This document shows positions 31,189 to 41,971 of a DNA stretch of 64,000 nucleotides, piece after piece; position 1 is the stretch's first letter, and the number at the start of each line of letters is the position of its first letter. This DNA comes from Actinoplanes lobatus. GTDB lineage: Bacteria; Actinomycetota; Actinomycetes; Mycobacteriales; Micromonosporaceae. Where the stretch lies: NCBI RefSeq assembly GCF_014205215.1, contig NZ_JACHNC010000001.1:9110501-9174500 (forward strand), read 5' to 3'. A model generated the notes under the pieces. The model made no database searches, was not told the DNA's origin, and saw only the letters and a program-made list of their open reading frames with translations. The translations under genes and the position numbers were made by a program.

Positions 31189-33386
31189 GACTCGTACCGC
31201 TGAATCTTGATCGTGATCTTGATCTTCTCTTCGCCTGGGTGACGCATCCCCGTGCGCACTACTGGGGCCTGCAGGGTGCCACCGTGGAGCGGGTGCGCGA
31301 GGAGTACCAGGGCTTCCTGGACAACCCGCACTACGACGTGTGGCTCGGGCTGGACGACGACGATGCCCCGCTGTTCCTCGCCGAGACCTACGACCCGGCG
31401 CACAGCGAACTGGCTCCGCACTACGACGTGCGGCCCGGTGACATCGGCATGCACGTGCTCGTCGCGCCGCCGACCCGCAAACGCTCCGGGGTCACCTCCG
31501 CGGTGATGCGGGCCGTCATGGACCTCTGCTTCGCCGATCCGCGGATCGAGCGGGTCGTCGTCGAGCCGGACGTCCGCAACGACGCCATCCAGCGCAAGAA
31601 CGCCGAGGTCGGGTTCGTGCCGGAACGCGACGTGCCGCTGCACGGCAAGACCGGCCGGCTCAGCTTCTGCACGCGCACGGCGTACGCGATGAGCGTCCCG
31701 CACCTGCGGCCGGAGGCCATCGAGTTCGCGCACCGGCGGCTGATCGCGAAGGCCATCGCCGAGTTCAGCCACGAGCGCCTGATCTCGCCCCTTCATGACC
31801 CTTCGCAAAACAGGTACCGAGTCGGCGAGAACACGTTCACCGCGAAGCGCTACCCGCTCGAGCACTGGGTGATCGACCCCGACTCGCTGGACGGGCCGCT
31901 CGACGCGCTCGACTTCATCGCACGCCTGCGCGAGACGCTCGGCATCCCGGAGAAGTTGCTCGGCACGTACCTCGAGGAGATCTCCGCGACGCTGGCCGGC
32001 AGCGCCTGGAAGTACGCGCATCGCCGGGAGAACGCCGAGGACCTCGTGCACGCGAGCTTCCAGACCATCGAGGCGGCCATGACCGAGGGGCACCCCGGGT
32101 TCGTGGCCAACAACGGGCGCATCGGTTACGGGCTCGGCGATCACGAGGCCTACACCCCGGAGTCCGGGCGGCCGGTCCGCTTGCGGTGGGTCGCCATTCG
32201 CAAGGACCAGAGCATCTTCGTGTACGAGGGAAGCGAGCGCGACCATTACCGGGCCGAGCTGGGCGACCTGCTGGACCGGTTCGAGCAGCAGCTCCGTGGC
32301 CACGGGCTGGACCCGGCCGGGTACCGCTACCTGCCGGTGCACCCGTGGCAGTGGGAGCACAAGGTCACCGTCACGTTCGCACCCGACGTGGCCCGCAGGG
32401 CGATCGTCCCGCTCGACGCCGGACCTGATCGTTATCAGGCACAGCAGTCGATCCGGACGTTCTTCAACCTGGACCGGCCGGAACGCCACTACGTCAAGAC
32501 CGCGATCGCCGTACAGAACATGGGCTTCCTGCGCGGGCTGTCGCCGAAGTACATGCGGGCCACGCCGCCGATCAACGACTGGGTCGCGCGGGTCGTGGAG
32601 GGTGACGAGGAGCTGCGCGCCTGCGGATTCGGCGTGCTGCGGGAGCTGGCGTCGATCGGGTACATCGGCGACGCCTATCACCGGACCGGGACGCCCAGCG
32701 CGTACACCAAGATGCTCGCGGCCCTGTGGCGGGAGAGCCCGCTCCCCCGCCTCGCCGAGGGCGAACGGCTCGCCACCATGGCCAGCCTGCTGCACCGCGA
32801 CCGCGCCGGGAACTCGCTGGCCGCCGCCCTGATCCGCGAGTCCGGCGTGGCACCGGCGGCGTGGGTGGCGACCTACCTGCGCGCCTACCTGCGGCCGATC
32901 GTGCACTGCCTGCTCAAGCACGATCTGGCGTTCATGCCGCACGGCGAGAACCTGATCCTCGTGCTCGAGAACCACGTACCTGTCCGCGTGTTCATGAAGG
33001 ACATCGGCGAAGAGGTGGCGGTCATGAACGATCAGCCGCTGCCGCCCGAGGTCGAGCGGATCCGCATCGACGTCAGCGACGAGATCAAGGAACTGGCGAT
33101 CTTCACCGACGTGTTCGACGGGTTCCTGCGGCACCTCGCCGGGATCCTCGACTCGGACGGGGTGCTCAGCGCCGCCGAGTTCTGGGCGCTGGCCGGCGAC
33201 TGCGTCCGCGAGCACGCCAAGGACCACCCGTCACTCGGCGGGCGGCTCGACCTGCTGCGGCCCACGTTCCGGCACTCCTGTCTGAACCGGCTCCAGCTGC
33301 GCAACACGCTGCAGATGGTGGACCTCACCGATCAGGCCAGCTCGCTGATCTTCGCGGGCGAGCTGGACAACCCGATCGCGGCATGA
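31185..33386 (+). CDS. desCD: DesC-DesD fusion: acyltransferase plus NIS siderophore synthetase
   Basis: A 733-residue protein. Residues 1-165 form a GNAT acyltransferase of the IucB/AlcB/DesC group (HPRAHYWGLQ, DVRPGDIGMHVLV, VEPDVRNDAIQRKNAEVGF). It would acylate N-hydroxycadaverine with succinyl- or acetyl-CoA. Residues 176-733 form an IucA/IucC NRPS-independent siderophore synthetase of the DesD type (EGHPGFVANNGRIGYG at 301-316, LPVHPWQW at 383-390), which joins and cyclises the hydroxamate units with ATP. The junction sits near residues 166-175, with no stop or frame change. In Streptomyces the two are separate genes; Erwinia/Pantoea DfoC has a comparable fusion. The protein is probably cytosolic. 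Confidence 0.93.
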   Translation: MRLVPLNLDRDLDLLFAWVTHPRAHYWGLQGATVERVREEYQGFLDNPHYDVWLGLDDDDAPLFLAETYDPAHSELAPHYDVRPGDIGMHVLVAPPTRKRSGVTSAVMRAVMDLCFADPRIERVVVEPDVRNDAIQRKNAEVGFVPERDVPLHGKTGRLSFCTRTAYAMSVPHLRPEAIEFAHRRLIAKAIAEFSHERLISPLHDPSQNRYRVGENTFTAKRYPLEHWVIDPDSLDGPLDALDFIARLRETLGIPEKLLGTYLEEISATLAGSAWKYAHRRENAEDLVHASFQTIEAAMTEGHPGFVANNGRIGYGLGDHEAYTPESGRPVRLRWVAIRKDQSIFVYEGSERDHYRAELGDLLDRFEQQLRGHGLDPAGYRYLPVHPWQWEHKVTVTFAPDVARRAIVPLDAGPDRYQAQQSIRTFFNLDRPERHYVKTAIAVQNMGFLRGLSPKYMRATPPINDWVARVVEGDEELRACGFGVLRELASIGYIGDAYHRTGTPSAYTKMLAALWRESPLPRLAEGERLATMASLLHRDRAGNSLAAALIRESGVAPAAWVATYLRAYLRPIVHCLLKHDLAFMPHGENLILVLENHVPVRVFMKDIGEEVAVMNDQPLPPEVERIRIDVSDEIKELAIFTDVFDGFLRHLAGILDSDGVLSAAEFWALAGDCVREHAKDHPSLGGRLDLLRPTFRHSCLNRLQLRNTLQMVDLTDQASSLIFAGELDNPIAA

Positions 33387-35752
33387 GGGTCTACCGCGAC
33401 GCCTACGGGATCCCGCACCTGCGCGCCGGCTCGGTCCTCGACCTCGCCTGGTTGCAGGGGCGGGTGACCGCTTCCGATCGGGGCCGTCAGATCACCGTCG
33501 AGCGGCTCCGCTCCGAGGGGCGTCTCGCCTCCGTCGCCGGGGCCGCCGAGGTGGGGTGGGACCGGTTCGCGCGGCGGGTACGGCTCGACGAGACGGCGCG
33601 ACGGTCATTCGCCGAACTGGACGATGCGACCCAGCGGTGGTTGCGGGCGTACGCGGCAGGTGTCCGCGCCGGTGGCATCGAGTGGCAGCCGTGGTCGTCG
33701 CTCGGCGTTTTTCAGGTGCAGCACATTCTGTTCGGGACGTTCGGCAACAAGATGTGGCGGGCGCACGTCGAGCGGACCCTCGGCCCGGACGCCGTCGCGT
33801 GGTTCGCCAACGAGGGGCCGGGCGGCTCCGGCAGCAACGCCTGGACGATTCCGGGCGAGATCGCCGGCGACCCGCACCGGCTCCTCGAACTGCCCGGCGT
33901 CTACCAGCAGATCCGGCTCGCCTGCCCGGCCTTCGACGTGGCCGGGCTCACCTTCCCGGGCGTCCCCGGCGTGCAGCACTTCGGCCACACCGGATCGGTG
34001 GCCTGGGCCATCACCAACGCGATGGCCGATTACCAGGACCTCTACATCGAGGAACTGCGCGCGACCGGGGACGGGTTCGAGGCTCGCGGCGCGACCGGCT
34101 GGGAGCCGGTGGTCACCCACCAGGAGACGATTTTCGTACGGGACGAGCTCCCGGTCGTGGTCGATGTCCTGGAGACCGCGCGAGGGCCGGTCATCGATGG
34201 GAACCTGAGTCTTCGTACGCCGTCGTTGTCCGCGTTCGACCTGGGTTTCGACGCCCTGTTGCCGCTGCTGCACGCGTCCACCGTCGACGATGTGGCCGAC
34301 GCCCTGTCCCGCTGGGTCGAACCGGTCAACAGCGTCCTCACCGCCGACAGCACCGGCCGCACCCTGCAGCTCACCGTCGGCCGGGTGCCGCAGCGCGACG
34401 AGCGCAACCGGATCGTGCCGGTCCCCGCCTGGGAGGCCCGCTACGCGTGGCGGCCGGAGTGGGCGCCGATGTTCCGTGCCGAGGTGACCACCGCCGTCAA
34501 CGCCAACGACCGGCGGCCCGACACCGAGCCGTACGGCGTGGACTTCGCACCGCCCGCCCGCGCCCGCCGGATCCGTGAGCTGCTCGAATCCGGGGTGCCG
34601 CACGAGTCGATCCACATGGACACCGCGCTTCCCGCCGACTCCGCCGAGGCCGGGCGCCGGATGGCCGAGCGGTCGGCCGTCGCCCGTGCGTTGTGCGACC
34701 TTCCCGCGCTGGGGCCGCTCTTCTCGCCGTCCGGTCATGATCCGCTGTTCGCGCCGTGGACCGATCCCCGTGCGCGGATCGGGCTTGCTCTCGACGGGGT
34801 GCTCGCAGGGCTCGGCCTCGATCCGGCTCTCGTCGCCGCGCCGTCCCCACTATCAGGTTCGCCGGATTCTTTCTGGGGTGCGCGGCATCTGCTGCACCCG
34901 CTTCCTCTGCCCGGGCTGGACGTCGGCGTGCCGGAGGTCCGGCTCGGTGGCTCAGCCGGCTGCGTACTCAACACGTCCAGCATTCCCGGGGTCAGTGACC
35001 TGTGCTGGCGCGGGCCGGTCGCCCGCTATGTCTGGGACCTCGCCGACCGGCGGCGCAGCCGGTGGGTCGTACCGTTCGGCGCGTCCGACGACCCCGCGTC
35101 GCCGCACTTCCTCGACCAGCTGCCGCTCTGGGCGGACGGGGCGCTCGTCCCGCTGGTCACCGACTGGGAGGACCTCATGGAGGAGCACTTGATCGTATTC
35201 GCGGAGAAGCTGCCCGGCCTGGGCGAGCTCACCATGGTTCCGCTCGATCCGGCCGCGCACGCCCCGGTCGTGCACGGCTGGGTGACCAAGGAACGCAACC
35301 GGTTCTGGGGCATGGGCGAGCACTCGGTCGCCGACGTCGAGGAGATCTACGGTTACGTCGACAGCCTGGAGAGCCACCACGCCTACCTGCTGCTGCTCGA
35401 CGACGGCCCGATCGGGATCTTCCAGACGTACGAGCCGTCACACGACCCGGTCGGCGAGTGCTACGACGTGCAGCCCGGTGACTTCGGCCTGCACCTGCTG
35501 ATCGACGCCGAGGGCCGCGATCTGCCACACCTGACCAGCGCCGTCTTCCCGGCCCTGCTCCGGCACCTCTTCGCGGCGGACCCGGCCCGCGCACGCATCA
35601 TCGCCGAACCGGACATCCGCAACGACCGCATGATCAGCCGCCTCCGGCGGGAGGGTTTCACCCTGGGCCCGGAGATCGACCTGCGCCACAAGAGGGCCCA
35701 GCTGACCTTCCTCGACCGGGTACGTTTCGAGGCCGCGTTCGCACCGCGGTGA
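33383..35752 (+). CDS. cytosolic penicillin-acylase-like hydrolase fused to a DesC-like acyltransferase
   Basis: A 789-residue protein starting at ATG 33383, overlapping the previous stop (ATGA). Residues 1-610 form an S45 N-terminal-nucleophile amidohydrolase: YRDAYGIPHLRAGSVLDL at the start and GPGGSGSNAWTIPGE with probable nucleophile Ser151. There is no signal peptide, and the alpha region is only 150 residues. Residues about 618-785 form a second GNAT domain paralogous to the DesC part of the previous gene (DVQPGDFGLHLLID, AEPDIRNDRMISRLRREGF). Acylase (DesG) and acyltransferase (DesH) genes have been described beside some actinobacterial desferrioxamine clusters; here both are one polypeptide. 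Acyl-group editing or side-chain exchange on the siderophore is inferred. Confidence 0.85.
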   Translation: MRVYRDAYGIPHLRAGSVLDLAWLQGRVTASDRGRQITVERLRSEGRLASVAGAAEVGWDRFARRVRLDETARRSFAELDDATQRWLRAYAAGVRAGGIEWQPWSSLGVFQVQHILFGTFGNKMWRAHVERTLGPDAVAWFANEGPGGSGSNAWTIPGEIAGDPHRLLELPGVYQQIRLACPAFDVAGLTFPGVPGVQHFGHTGSVAWAITNAMADYQDLYIEELRATGDGFEARGATGWEPVVTHQETIFVRDELPVVVDVLETARGPVIDGNLSLRTPSLSAFDLGFDALLPLLHASTVDDVADALSRWVEPVNSVLTADSTGRTLQLTVGRVPQRDERNRIVPVPAWEARYAWRPEWAPMFRAEVTTAVNANDRRPDTEPYGVDFAPPARARRIRELLESGVPHESIHMDTALPADSAEAGRRMAERSAVARALCDLPALGPLFSPSGHDPLFAPWTDPRARIGLALDGVLAGLGLDPALVAAPSPLSGSPDSFWGARHLLHPLPLPGLDVGVPEVRLGGSAGCVLNTSSIPGVSDLCWRGPVARYVWDLADRRRSRWVVPFGASDDPASPHFLDQLPLWADGALVPLVTDWEDLMEEHLIVFAEKLPGLGELTMVPLDPAAHAPVVHGWVTKERNRFWGMGEHSVADVEEIYGYVDSLESHHAYLLLLDDGPIGIFQTYEPSHDPVGECYDVQPGDFGLHLLIDAEGRDLPHLTSAVFPALLRHLFAADPARARIIAEPDIRNDRMISRLRREGFTLGPEIDLRHKRAQLTFLDRVRFEAAFAPR

Positions 35753-35810
35753 TAGCCGACTGGGGCCCCGGGCGGCGACTGCGCACGCCCCGCGTCCGCG
35801 GACCGCGGAT

Positions 35811-35857
35811 CGAGGCTCTGGCCGACGACGCCGTTCGCGGTGCCGGCCAGAGCCTCG
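35811..35857. terminator. bidirectional hairpin terminator
   Basis: CGAGGCTCTGGCC (35811-35823) pairs perfectly with GGCCAGAGCCTCG (35845-35857). It lies between the end of the siderophore operon (35752) and the stop of the convergent cellulase gene (35878). Confidence 0.75.
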
Positions 35858-35877
35858 ATGGGGCTGTCAGCACCGGC

Positions 35878-37509
<1,632 letters not shown>

Positions 37510-37514
37510 TTACA

Positions 37515-37528
37515 TGGGAGCGCTCCCA
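37515..37528 (-). promoter_or_regulatory. CebR operator
   Basis: TGGGAGCGCTCCCA is the exact 14 bp palindrome bound by CebR in Streptomyces. It lies 45 bp upstream of the cellulase start. Confidence 0.92.
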
Positions 37529-37621
37529 CAAACAATGCCCATCAATGGTTCCGGTACTTCCGTCGTTGCCGCTTCGCGCTGATTACCAGCGGCGACGCAC
37601 ACCGTCCAGATGATCCGGGTC

Positions 37622-37660
37622 TGCCGACGCGTGAGCAGCTAACAGCATGTGCTGTCGGCA
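37622..37660. other. inverted repeat in the cellulase-protease gap
   Basis: TGCCGAC (37622-37628) and GTCGGCA (37654-37660) can pair around a 25-base loop. It lies about 90 bp upstream of the metallopeptidase start. It may be an operator or leader hairpin. The rest of the 280-base gap holds only the CebR box. Confidence 0.3.
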
Positions 37661-37751
37661 TCGCGCCCGCGATCGTCGATACCGGGTCCACGGCGGACGG
37701 ACCGGGCACGTACCTTCCAACATCATCTATCTGAGTCGAGGGGTGTGGTCG

Positions 37752-40700
37752 GTGGCACGAATAGCACGACGTGGTCGATGGGTCCTGGGCGTCGCGAGCG
37801 TTGTGGCTCTGCTCGGCGGAGCGGCTGTCGCGGCGCGGCAGACCTCGGCCGACACCACTCGGGATGCTGCACCGGCGACGGCTGTTGCCGCCGCGGACCG
37901 CCCGGTACCTGCCGTCACGCCGTCGCGGGCGGTGGCCGAGGCCCGTACGGCGATCCGCGGTCGCGGTCCGGTCATCCACGGTGCCGCCGGTGATGCGTAC
38001 CGTGAGGTCGATGTCGTTGCCGATCCGGCCGGCCGGCGGCACGTGCGCTTCACCCGTACCCATCGGGGTCTTGATGTTCTCGGCGGTGACTTCGTCGTGC
38101 ACACGGACGCCACCGGCGCATACACCGGCGTGACCGTCGCCCAGCGGACGGCCGTGGACGTGCCGGCGAAACCATCGATCACCCGCGGACGGGCCGTCGC
38201 CGTCGCCGAGCGGCGGTTCACCGGCACCCGGGTCAAGACGAGCGCGCGGCTGGTCGTGGACGCGTTCGAGAGCACGCCCGCGTTGGCGTGGGAGGTGACC
38301 GTCTCCGGGACGGCGCAAGGCGGGATCCCCAGTGACCTGGTCGTCGTGGTCGACGCCGGCACCGGGAAGGTGCGGCGCGCCTACGACGAGGTGCACGCCG
38401 CCGACACCGCGACCGGCAACGGCTTCCACGCCCGTACGGTGCCGATCAGCACCACCGCGACCAGCGACGGCTGGGTGATGATCGACCCGGACCGGGGCGG
38501 CAACGCGGTCCGCGACGCCGGCAACCTGTTCGAACCCGGTCTCACGACGTCGCCGCTGTTCACCGATGCCGACAACGTGTGGGGCGACGGCACCCTGACC
38601 GACCGGGCGTCGGTCGCGGTCGACGCCCACCACGGCCTGGCCAAGGCCTGGGACTACTTCGACCAGACGTTCGGCCGGTCCGGGATCGCCGACGACGGCA
38701 AGGGCACGACGGCGTACGTCCACTACAGCCGCATCTACAAAAATGCGTTCTGGCGCAGCTCCTGCCGGTGCATGTTCCTCGGCGACGGCCAGCCGGTCCC
38801 GTGGACCACCCTGGACGTCGTCGCCCACGAACTGGCGCACGGGCTGACCGACCGGACCGCTGACCTCGTCTACACCGGCGAGGCCGGCGCCCTCAACGAG
38901 TCCTCCAGCGACATCTTCGCCACCCTCGTCGAGTTCTTCGTCAACAGCCGCATCGACAGGCCGGACTACACCATCGGCGAGGACGTCACCAACAACGGAT
39001 TCCCGGTGCGCTACATGGCCGAGCCCACCAAGGACGGCAGATCCGCCTCCTGCTGGACCCCGCAGGTCAAGGACCTCGACGTCCACCACGGCTCCGGGAT
39101 CGGCAACAAGTTCTTCTACCTGCTCGCCGTCGGCAGCGGCACCACACCCCGCTGGGGCACCAGCACCCCCTGCAACGGTGCTCCCGCGGTGACCGGCATC
39201 GGCAACGACAAGGCCGCCCGGATCTGGTACCAGGCGCTCACCGCCTACATGGTGTCGAACACCAACTGGTCCGGCGCCCGCGAGGCCACCCTCAAAGCGG
39301 CCGTCGACCTGTACGGGGCCGGCAGCACCGAGGCCGACACGGTGCAGGCCGCCTGGCTCGCGGTCGGCGTCGACGGCACCGACCAGATCCCCACCCCACC
39401 GGTCGACCCGGTCATCAAACCCGTCGCCGACGTCATCACCATGGTCGGCCAGCCGGTCCACATCCAGGTCACCGCCACCGACCCGCAACACCATCAGGTC
39501 ACCTTCAGCGCCAAGAGCCTGCCGGCCGGCATCACCATCTCCCCCGACGGCCTGATCAGCGGCACCCCGACGGTCAAGGGACAGCCCGGCGCGGTCATCG
39601 TCGCCACCGACCCGGACGGCAACACCGGCACCGCCACCAACCACTGGATCATCAAGGGCCCACCGACCGCACCGGCCGACCCGCCGCCCATGACCCTGCG
39701 CGCCGGCGACAGCACCACCTGGACGACCGAGTTCCTCGACGACCCCGACTACCTGCGCGACGTCGGCAAACCGGTGCAGGTCAGCCACACCGGCGTACCC
39801 GACGGGCTCACCGTCGCCTTCCGGCAGCAGACCTACGGCCACGTCGCGGTGACCGTGACCGGTACCCCGACCACCGCCGGATCCGGCACGATGGTCCTCA
39901 CCGCCACCGACAGCGACGGCCAGAGCGCCACCCTCACCGTGCCGTGGACCGTCGGACCGGCACTTCCCGCCCTGCCCACCGGCGTCTCCGTCACCGGCGG
40001 CAACGGCACCGCACTCGTCGCCTGGACCGACCCGGGCTCCGAACCGGCCACCCCGCTCACCGGCTACCAGATCCGCGTCTCCCCCGGCACCACTCAGACC
40101 CTGCCGCCCACCGCACGGTCGATGACCATCACCGGCCTCGACACCCGCAAGACCTACACCATCGGGGTACGGGCCGTCAGCACCGTCGGCGACGGCCCCG
40201 AGAAGACCGTCACCCTCACCCCGACAACGCTGGCGCTGACCGCCTCCCCCACCGCCACCACCTACGCGGGCACGGTCACCCTCACCGGCCGCATCCTGCG
40301 CACTGGCGGTCCGATCGGCGGCGCCGTCGCCTACCTCGACCAACGACCCGCCGGCACCACCACCTGGACCCGCGCCGCCACCCTCAGAACCGACACGAAC
40401 GGCAACTGGACCCGCGCCCTCAAACCGGCGACGACGACCAGCTACCGGGTCACCTACCCCGGCTCGTCCGGCATGTGGCCAGCCACCTCCACCACTGCCA
40501 CCGTCACCATCCGCTACGCCGCCACCATCAAGGCCAGCACCCTCAAACCCAAACCCGGCAAGAAGATCAAGATCACCGGTACGGTCCGGCCCGCGCGCCC
40601 CGGCGTGAAGGTGACCCTGCAACGCTGGTCCGCCGACAAGTGGATCAACGTCACCAACTCCAAGACCACCACCACCGGCACCTACACGTTCACCCGTGCC

Positions 40701-40796
40701 TTCCCCAAGGGAACCTGGACGCTCCGGGTCGTCGTCGCCGGCGGCTCCTACAACACAACCGGCACCACCCGCTCCATCAAACTCGTCGCCAAGTAG
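37752..40796 (+). CDS. secreted M4 (thermolysin-like) metallopeptidase with Ig-like C-terminal domains
   Basis: A 1014-residue protein. GTG 37752 is taken as the start, with GAGGGG about ten bases upstream; GTG 37743 is an alternative. A signal peptide (RWVLGVASVVALLGGAAVA) is followed by an FTP/PepSY propeptide to about residue 195. The M4 catalytic domain has HELAH (His359, Glu360, His363) and the third zinc ligand Glu383 in ALNESSSD, 20 residues on, exactly the thermolysin spacing. C-terminal modules are a putative-Ig/cadherin-like region (about 555-735), a fibronectin type III domain (about 740-825) and two SbsA/Big-like beta domains ending KLVAK. It would be a broad-specificity extracellular protease activated by removal of the propeptide. 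Confidence 0.92.
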   Translation: MARIARRGRWVLGVASVVALLGGAAVAARQTSADTTRDAAPATAVAAADRPVPAVTPSRAVAEARTAIRGRGPVIHGAAGDAYREVDVVADPAGRRHVRFTRTHRGLDVLGGDFVVHTDATGAYTGVTVAQRTAVDVPAKPSITRGRAVAVAERRFTGTRVKTSARLVVDAFESTPALAWEVTVSGTAQGGIPSDLVVVVDAGTGKVRRAYDEVHAADTATGNGFHARTVPISTTATSDGWVMIDPDRGGNAVRDAGNLFEPGLTTSPLFTDADNVWGDGTLTDRASVAVDAHHGLAKAWDYFDQTFGRSGIADDGKGTTAYVHYSRIYKNAFWRSSCRCMFLGDGQPVPWTTLDVVAHELAHGLTDRTADLVYTGEAGALNESSSDIFATLVEFFVNSRIDRPDYTIGEDVTNNGFPVRYMAEPTKDGRSASCWTPQVKDLDVHHGSGIGNKFFYLLAVGSGTTPRWGTSTPCNGAPAVTGIGNDKAARIWYQALTAYMVSNTNWSGAREATLKAAVDLYGAGSTEADTVQAAWLAVGVDGTDQIPTPPVDPVIKPVADVITMVGQPVHIQVTATDPQHHQVTFSAKSLPAGITISPDGLISGTPTVKGQPGAVIVATDPDGNTGTATNHWIIKGPPTAPADPPPMTLRAGDSTTWTTEFLDDPDYLRDVGKPVQVSHTGVPDGLTVAFRQQTYGHVAVTVTGTPTTAGSGTMVLTATDSDGQSATLTVPWTVGPALPALPTGVSVTGGNGTALVAWTDPGSEPATPLTGYQIRVSPGTTQTLPPTARSMTITGLDTRKTYTIGVRAVSTVGDGPEKTVTLTPTTLALTASPTATTYAGTVTLTGRILRTGGPIGGAVAYLDQRPAGTTTWTRAATLRTDTNGNWTRALKPATTTSYRVTYPGSSGMWPATSTTATVTIRYAATIKASTLKPKPGKKIKITGTVRPARPGVKVTLQRWSADKWINVTNSKTTTTGTYTFTRAFPKGTWTLRVVVAGGSYNTTGTTRSIKLVAK

Positions 40797-40801
40797 CGCA
40801 C

Positions 40802-40835
40802 ACGGGCAGCCGCATCCATGGATGCGGCTGCCCGT
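40802..40835. terminator. 34 bp perfect palindrome after the metallopeptidase gene
   Basis: A continuous palindrome centred on CATCCATGGATG, with arms running out to ACGGGCAGCC and GGCTGCCCGT. It starts five bases after the stop codon. With no unpaired centre it would need a few bases to open as a loop. A terminator is the simplest reading. The following 215 bases up to 41050 contain nothing else clear. Confidence 0.7.
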
Positions 40836-41050
40836 CGACGTACCGAAAGCAACCCGCCACCGACTTGGTCCCTGCCAAACGGGCCAGGACACCCACGCGG
40901 TGCTCCGCGGCAGCCAAGAAGGGCTCGTCGGATTCGCCCAGGGACCCGACCTTGATGGCGGCAGCCGCGCTTCCTCAGTGGATGGCCTCGCCCCAACGGG
41001 TGGTGCGGCAGGCCCGAAAACTGTCGGTGGTCGCTGCTACGGTCTGCGCC

Positions 41051-41971
41051 GTGACCATTCACGAGTTCGTGACGACGTTCGCGGATCTTCCCGTCGTGCA
41101 GTCCGAGGACGGGCCCGATCCGGTCGACCCGGCCGCCGTTGCCTGGCGGGTCGAGATGGAGGACTTCGAGGCCTCCGAGGAGGAGTTCGCCGCGGCCTTC
41201 GAGCGGATGCTGGCGCGCAGCGGCCCAGCCGGCCCGACCGCGCTGATCATCGGCGAGTGGGGGTGCGCCTACGACACGGCCTTCCCCATCCGGATACTGC
41301 TCGACAACGCCGCCCGGCTCACCGGCCTGCGTGCGCTGTTCATCGGCGAGATGAGCTATGAGCAGTGCGAGATCTCCTGGATCCACCACAGTGACATCAC
41401 CCCGCTGCTCACCACGTTCCCGGCCCTGGAGCGGCTGCAACTGCGCGGCGCCGACGGCCTCGAGCTGAGCCCGGTGCGTCACGAGAGCCTGCGTGCGCTG
41501 GTCTTCCAGTCCGGCGGCCTGCCCGCCTCCGTGATCCGGGCGATCGGCGCCAGCGACCTGCCGGGCCTCACCCACCTGGAGCTGTGGCTCGGGGTGGCCA
41601 ACTACGGCGGCGACGCCCGCGCCGAGGACCTCGAGCCGATCCTGGCCGGCCGTTCGCTGCCCGCGCTCACCCACCTGGGCCTGCGCAACGCGGAGATCGC
41701 CGAGGAACTGGCCGCCGCGGTCGCCGCCGCGCCGGTGGTCTCCCGGTTGACCAGCCTCGACCTGTCCCTCGGCGTCCTCGGTGACGCGGGCGCCGCGAGC
41801 CTGCTGGCCGGGCAGCCGCTCACCCACCTGGAGTCGCTGGACCTGCACCACCACTTCATGTCGCCGGAGATGGCCCAGCGGGTGGTCGACGACCTGCCCG
41901 GCGTGACGGTCGACGTCTCCGACCCGCAGAAGGAGGAGCGCTGGGGCCGGTACACCGCGGTGGCGGAGTAG
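41051..41971 (+). CDS. STM4015 family leucine-rich-repeat protein
   Basis: A 306-residue protein starting at GTG 41051. TACGGT (41038-41043) lies seven bases upstream, so the operon may be leaderless. Residues 1-65 are acidic (VEMEDFEASEEEFAAAFERML). Residues 70-285 contain irregular LRR-like repeats (FPALERLQLRGADGLEL, LPGLTHLELWLG, LPALTHLGLRNAEI, VSRLTSLDLSLG, LTHLESLDLHHH). Content and context match the STM4015 family, named after the Salmonella Typhimurium locus. Its function is unknown; an LRR could hold the substrate of the enzymes encoded next. It is the first gene of a five-gene operon and directly abuts the ATP-grasp gene. Confidence 0.88.
   Translation: MTIHEFVTTFADLPVVQSEDGPDPVDPAAVAWRVEMEDFEASEEEFAAAFERMLARSGPAGPTALIIGEWGCAYDTAFPIRILLDNAARLTGLRALFIGEMSYEQCEISWIHHSDITPLLTTFPALERLQLRGADGLELSPVRHESLRALVFQSGGLPASVIRAIGASDLPGLTHLELWLGVANYGGDARAEDLEPILAGRSLPALTHLGLRNAEIAEELAAAVAAAPVVSRLTSLDLSLGVLGDAGAASLLAGQPLTHLESLDLHHHFMSPEMAQRVVDDLPGVTVDVSDPQKEERWGRYTAVAE

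Noticed and set aside
37542..40892. A minus-strand frame of 1116 codons opposite the metallopeptidase gene
   Set aside because: It is a glycine-rich shadow with no signal, domain or ribosome site.
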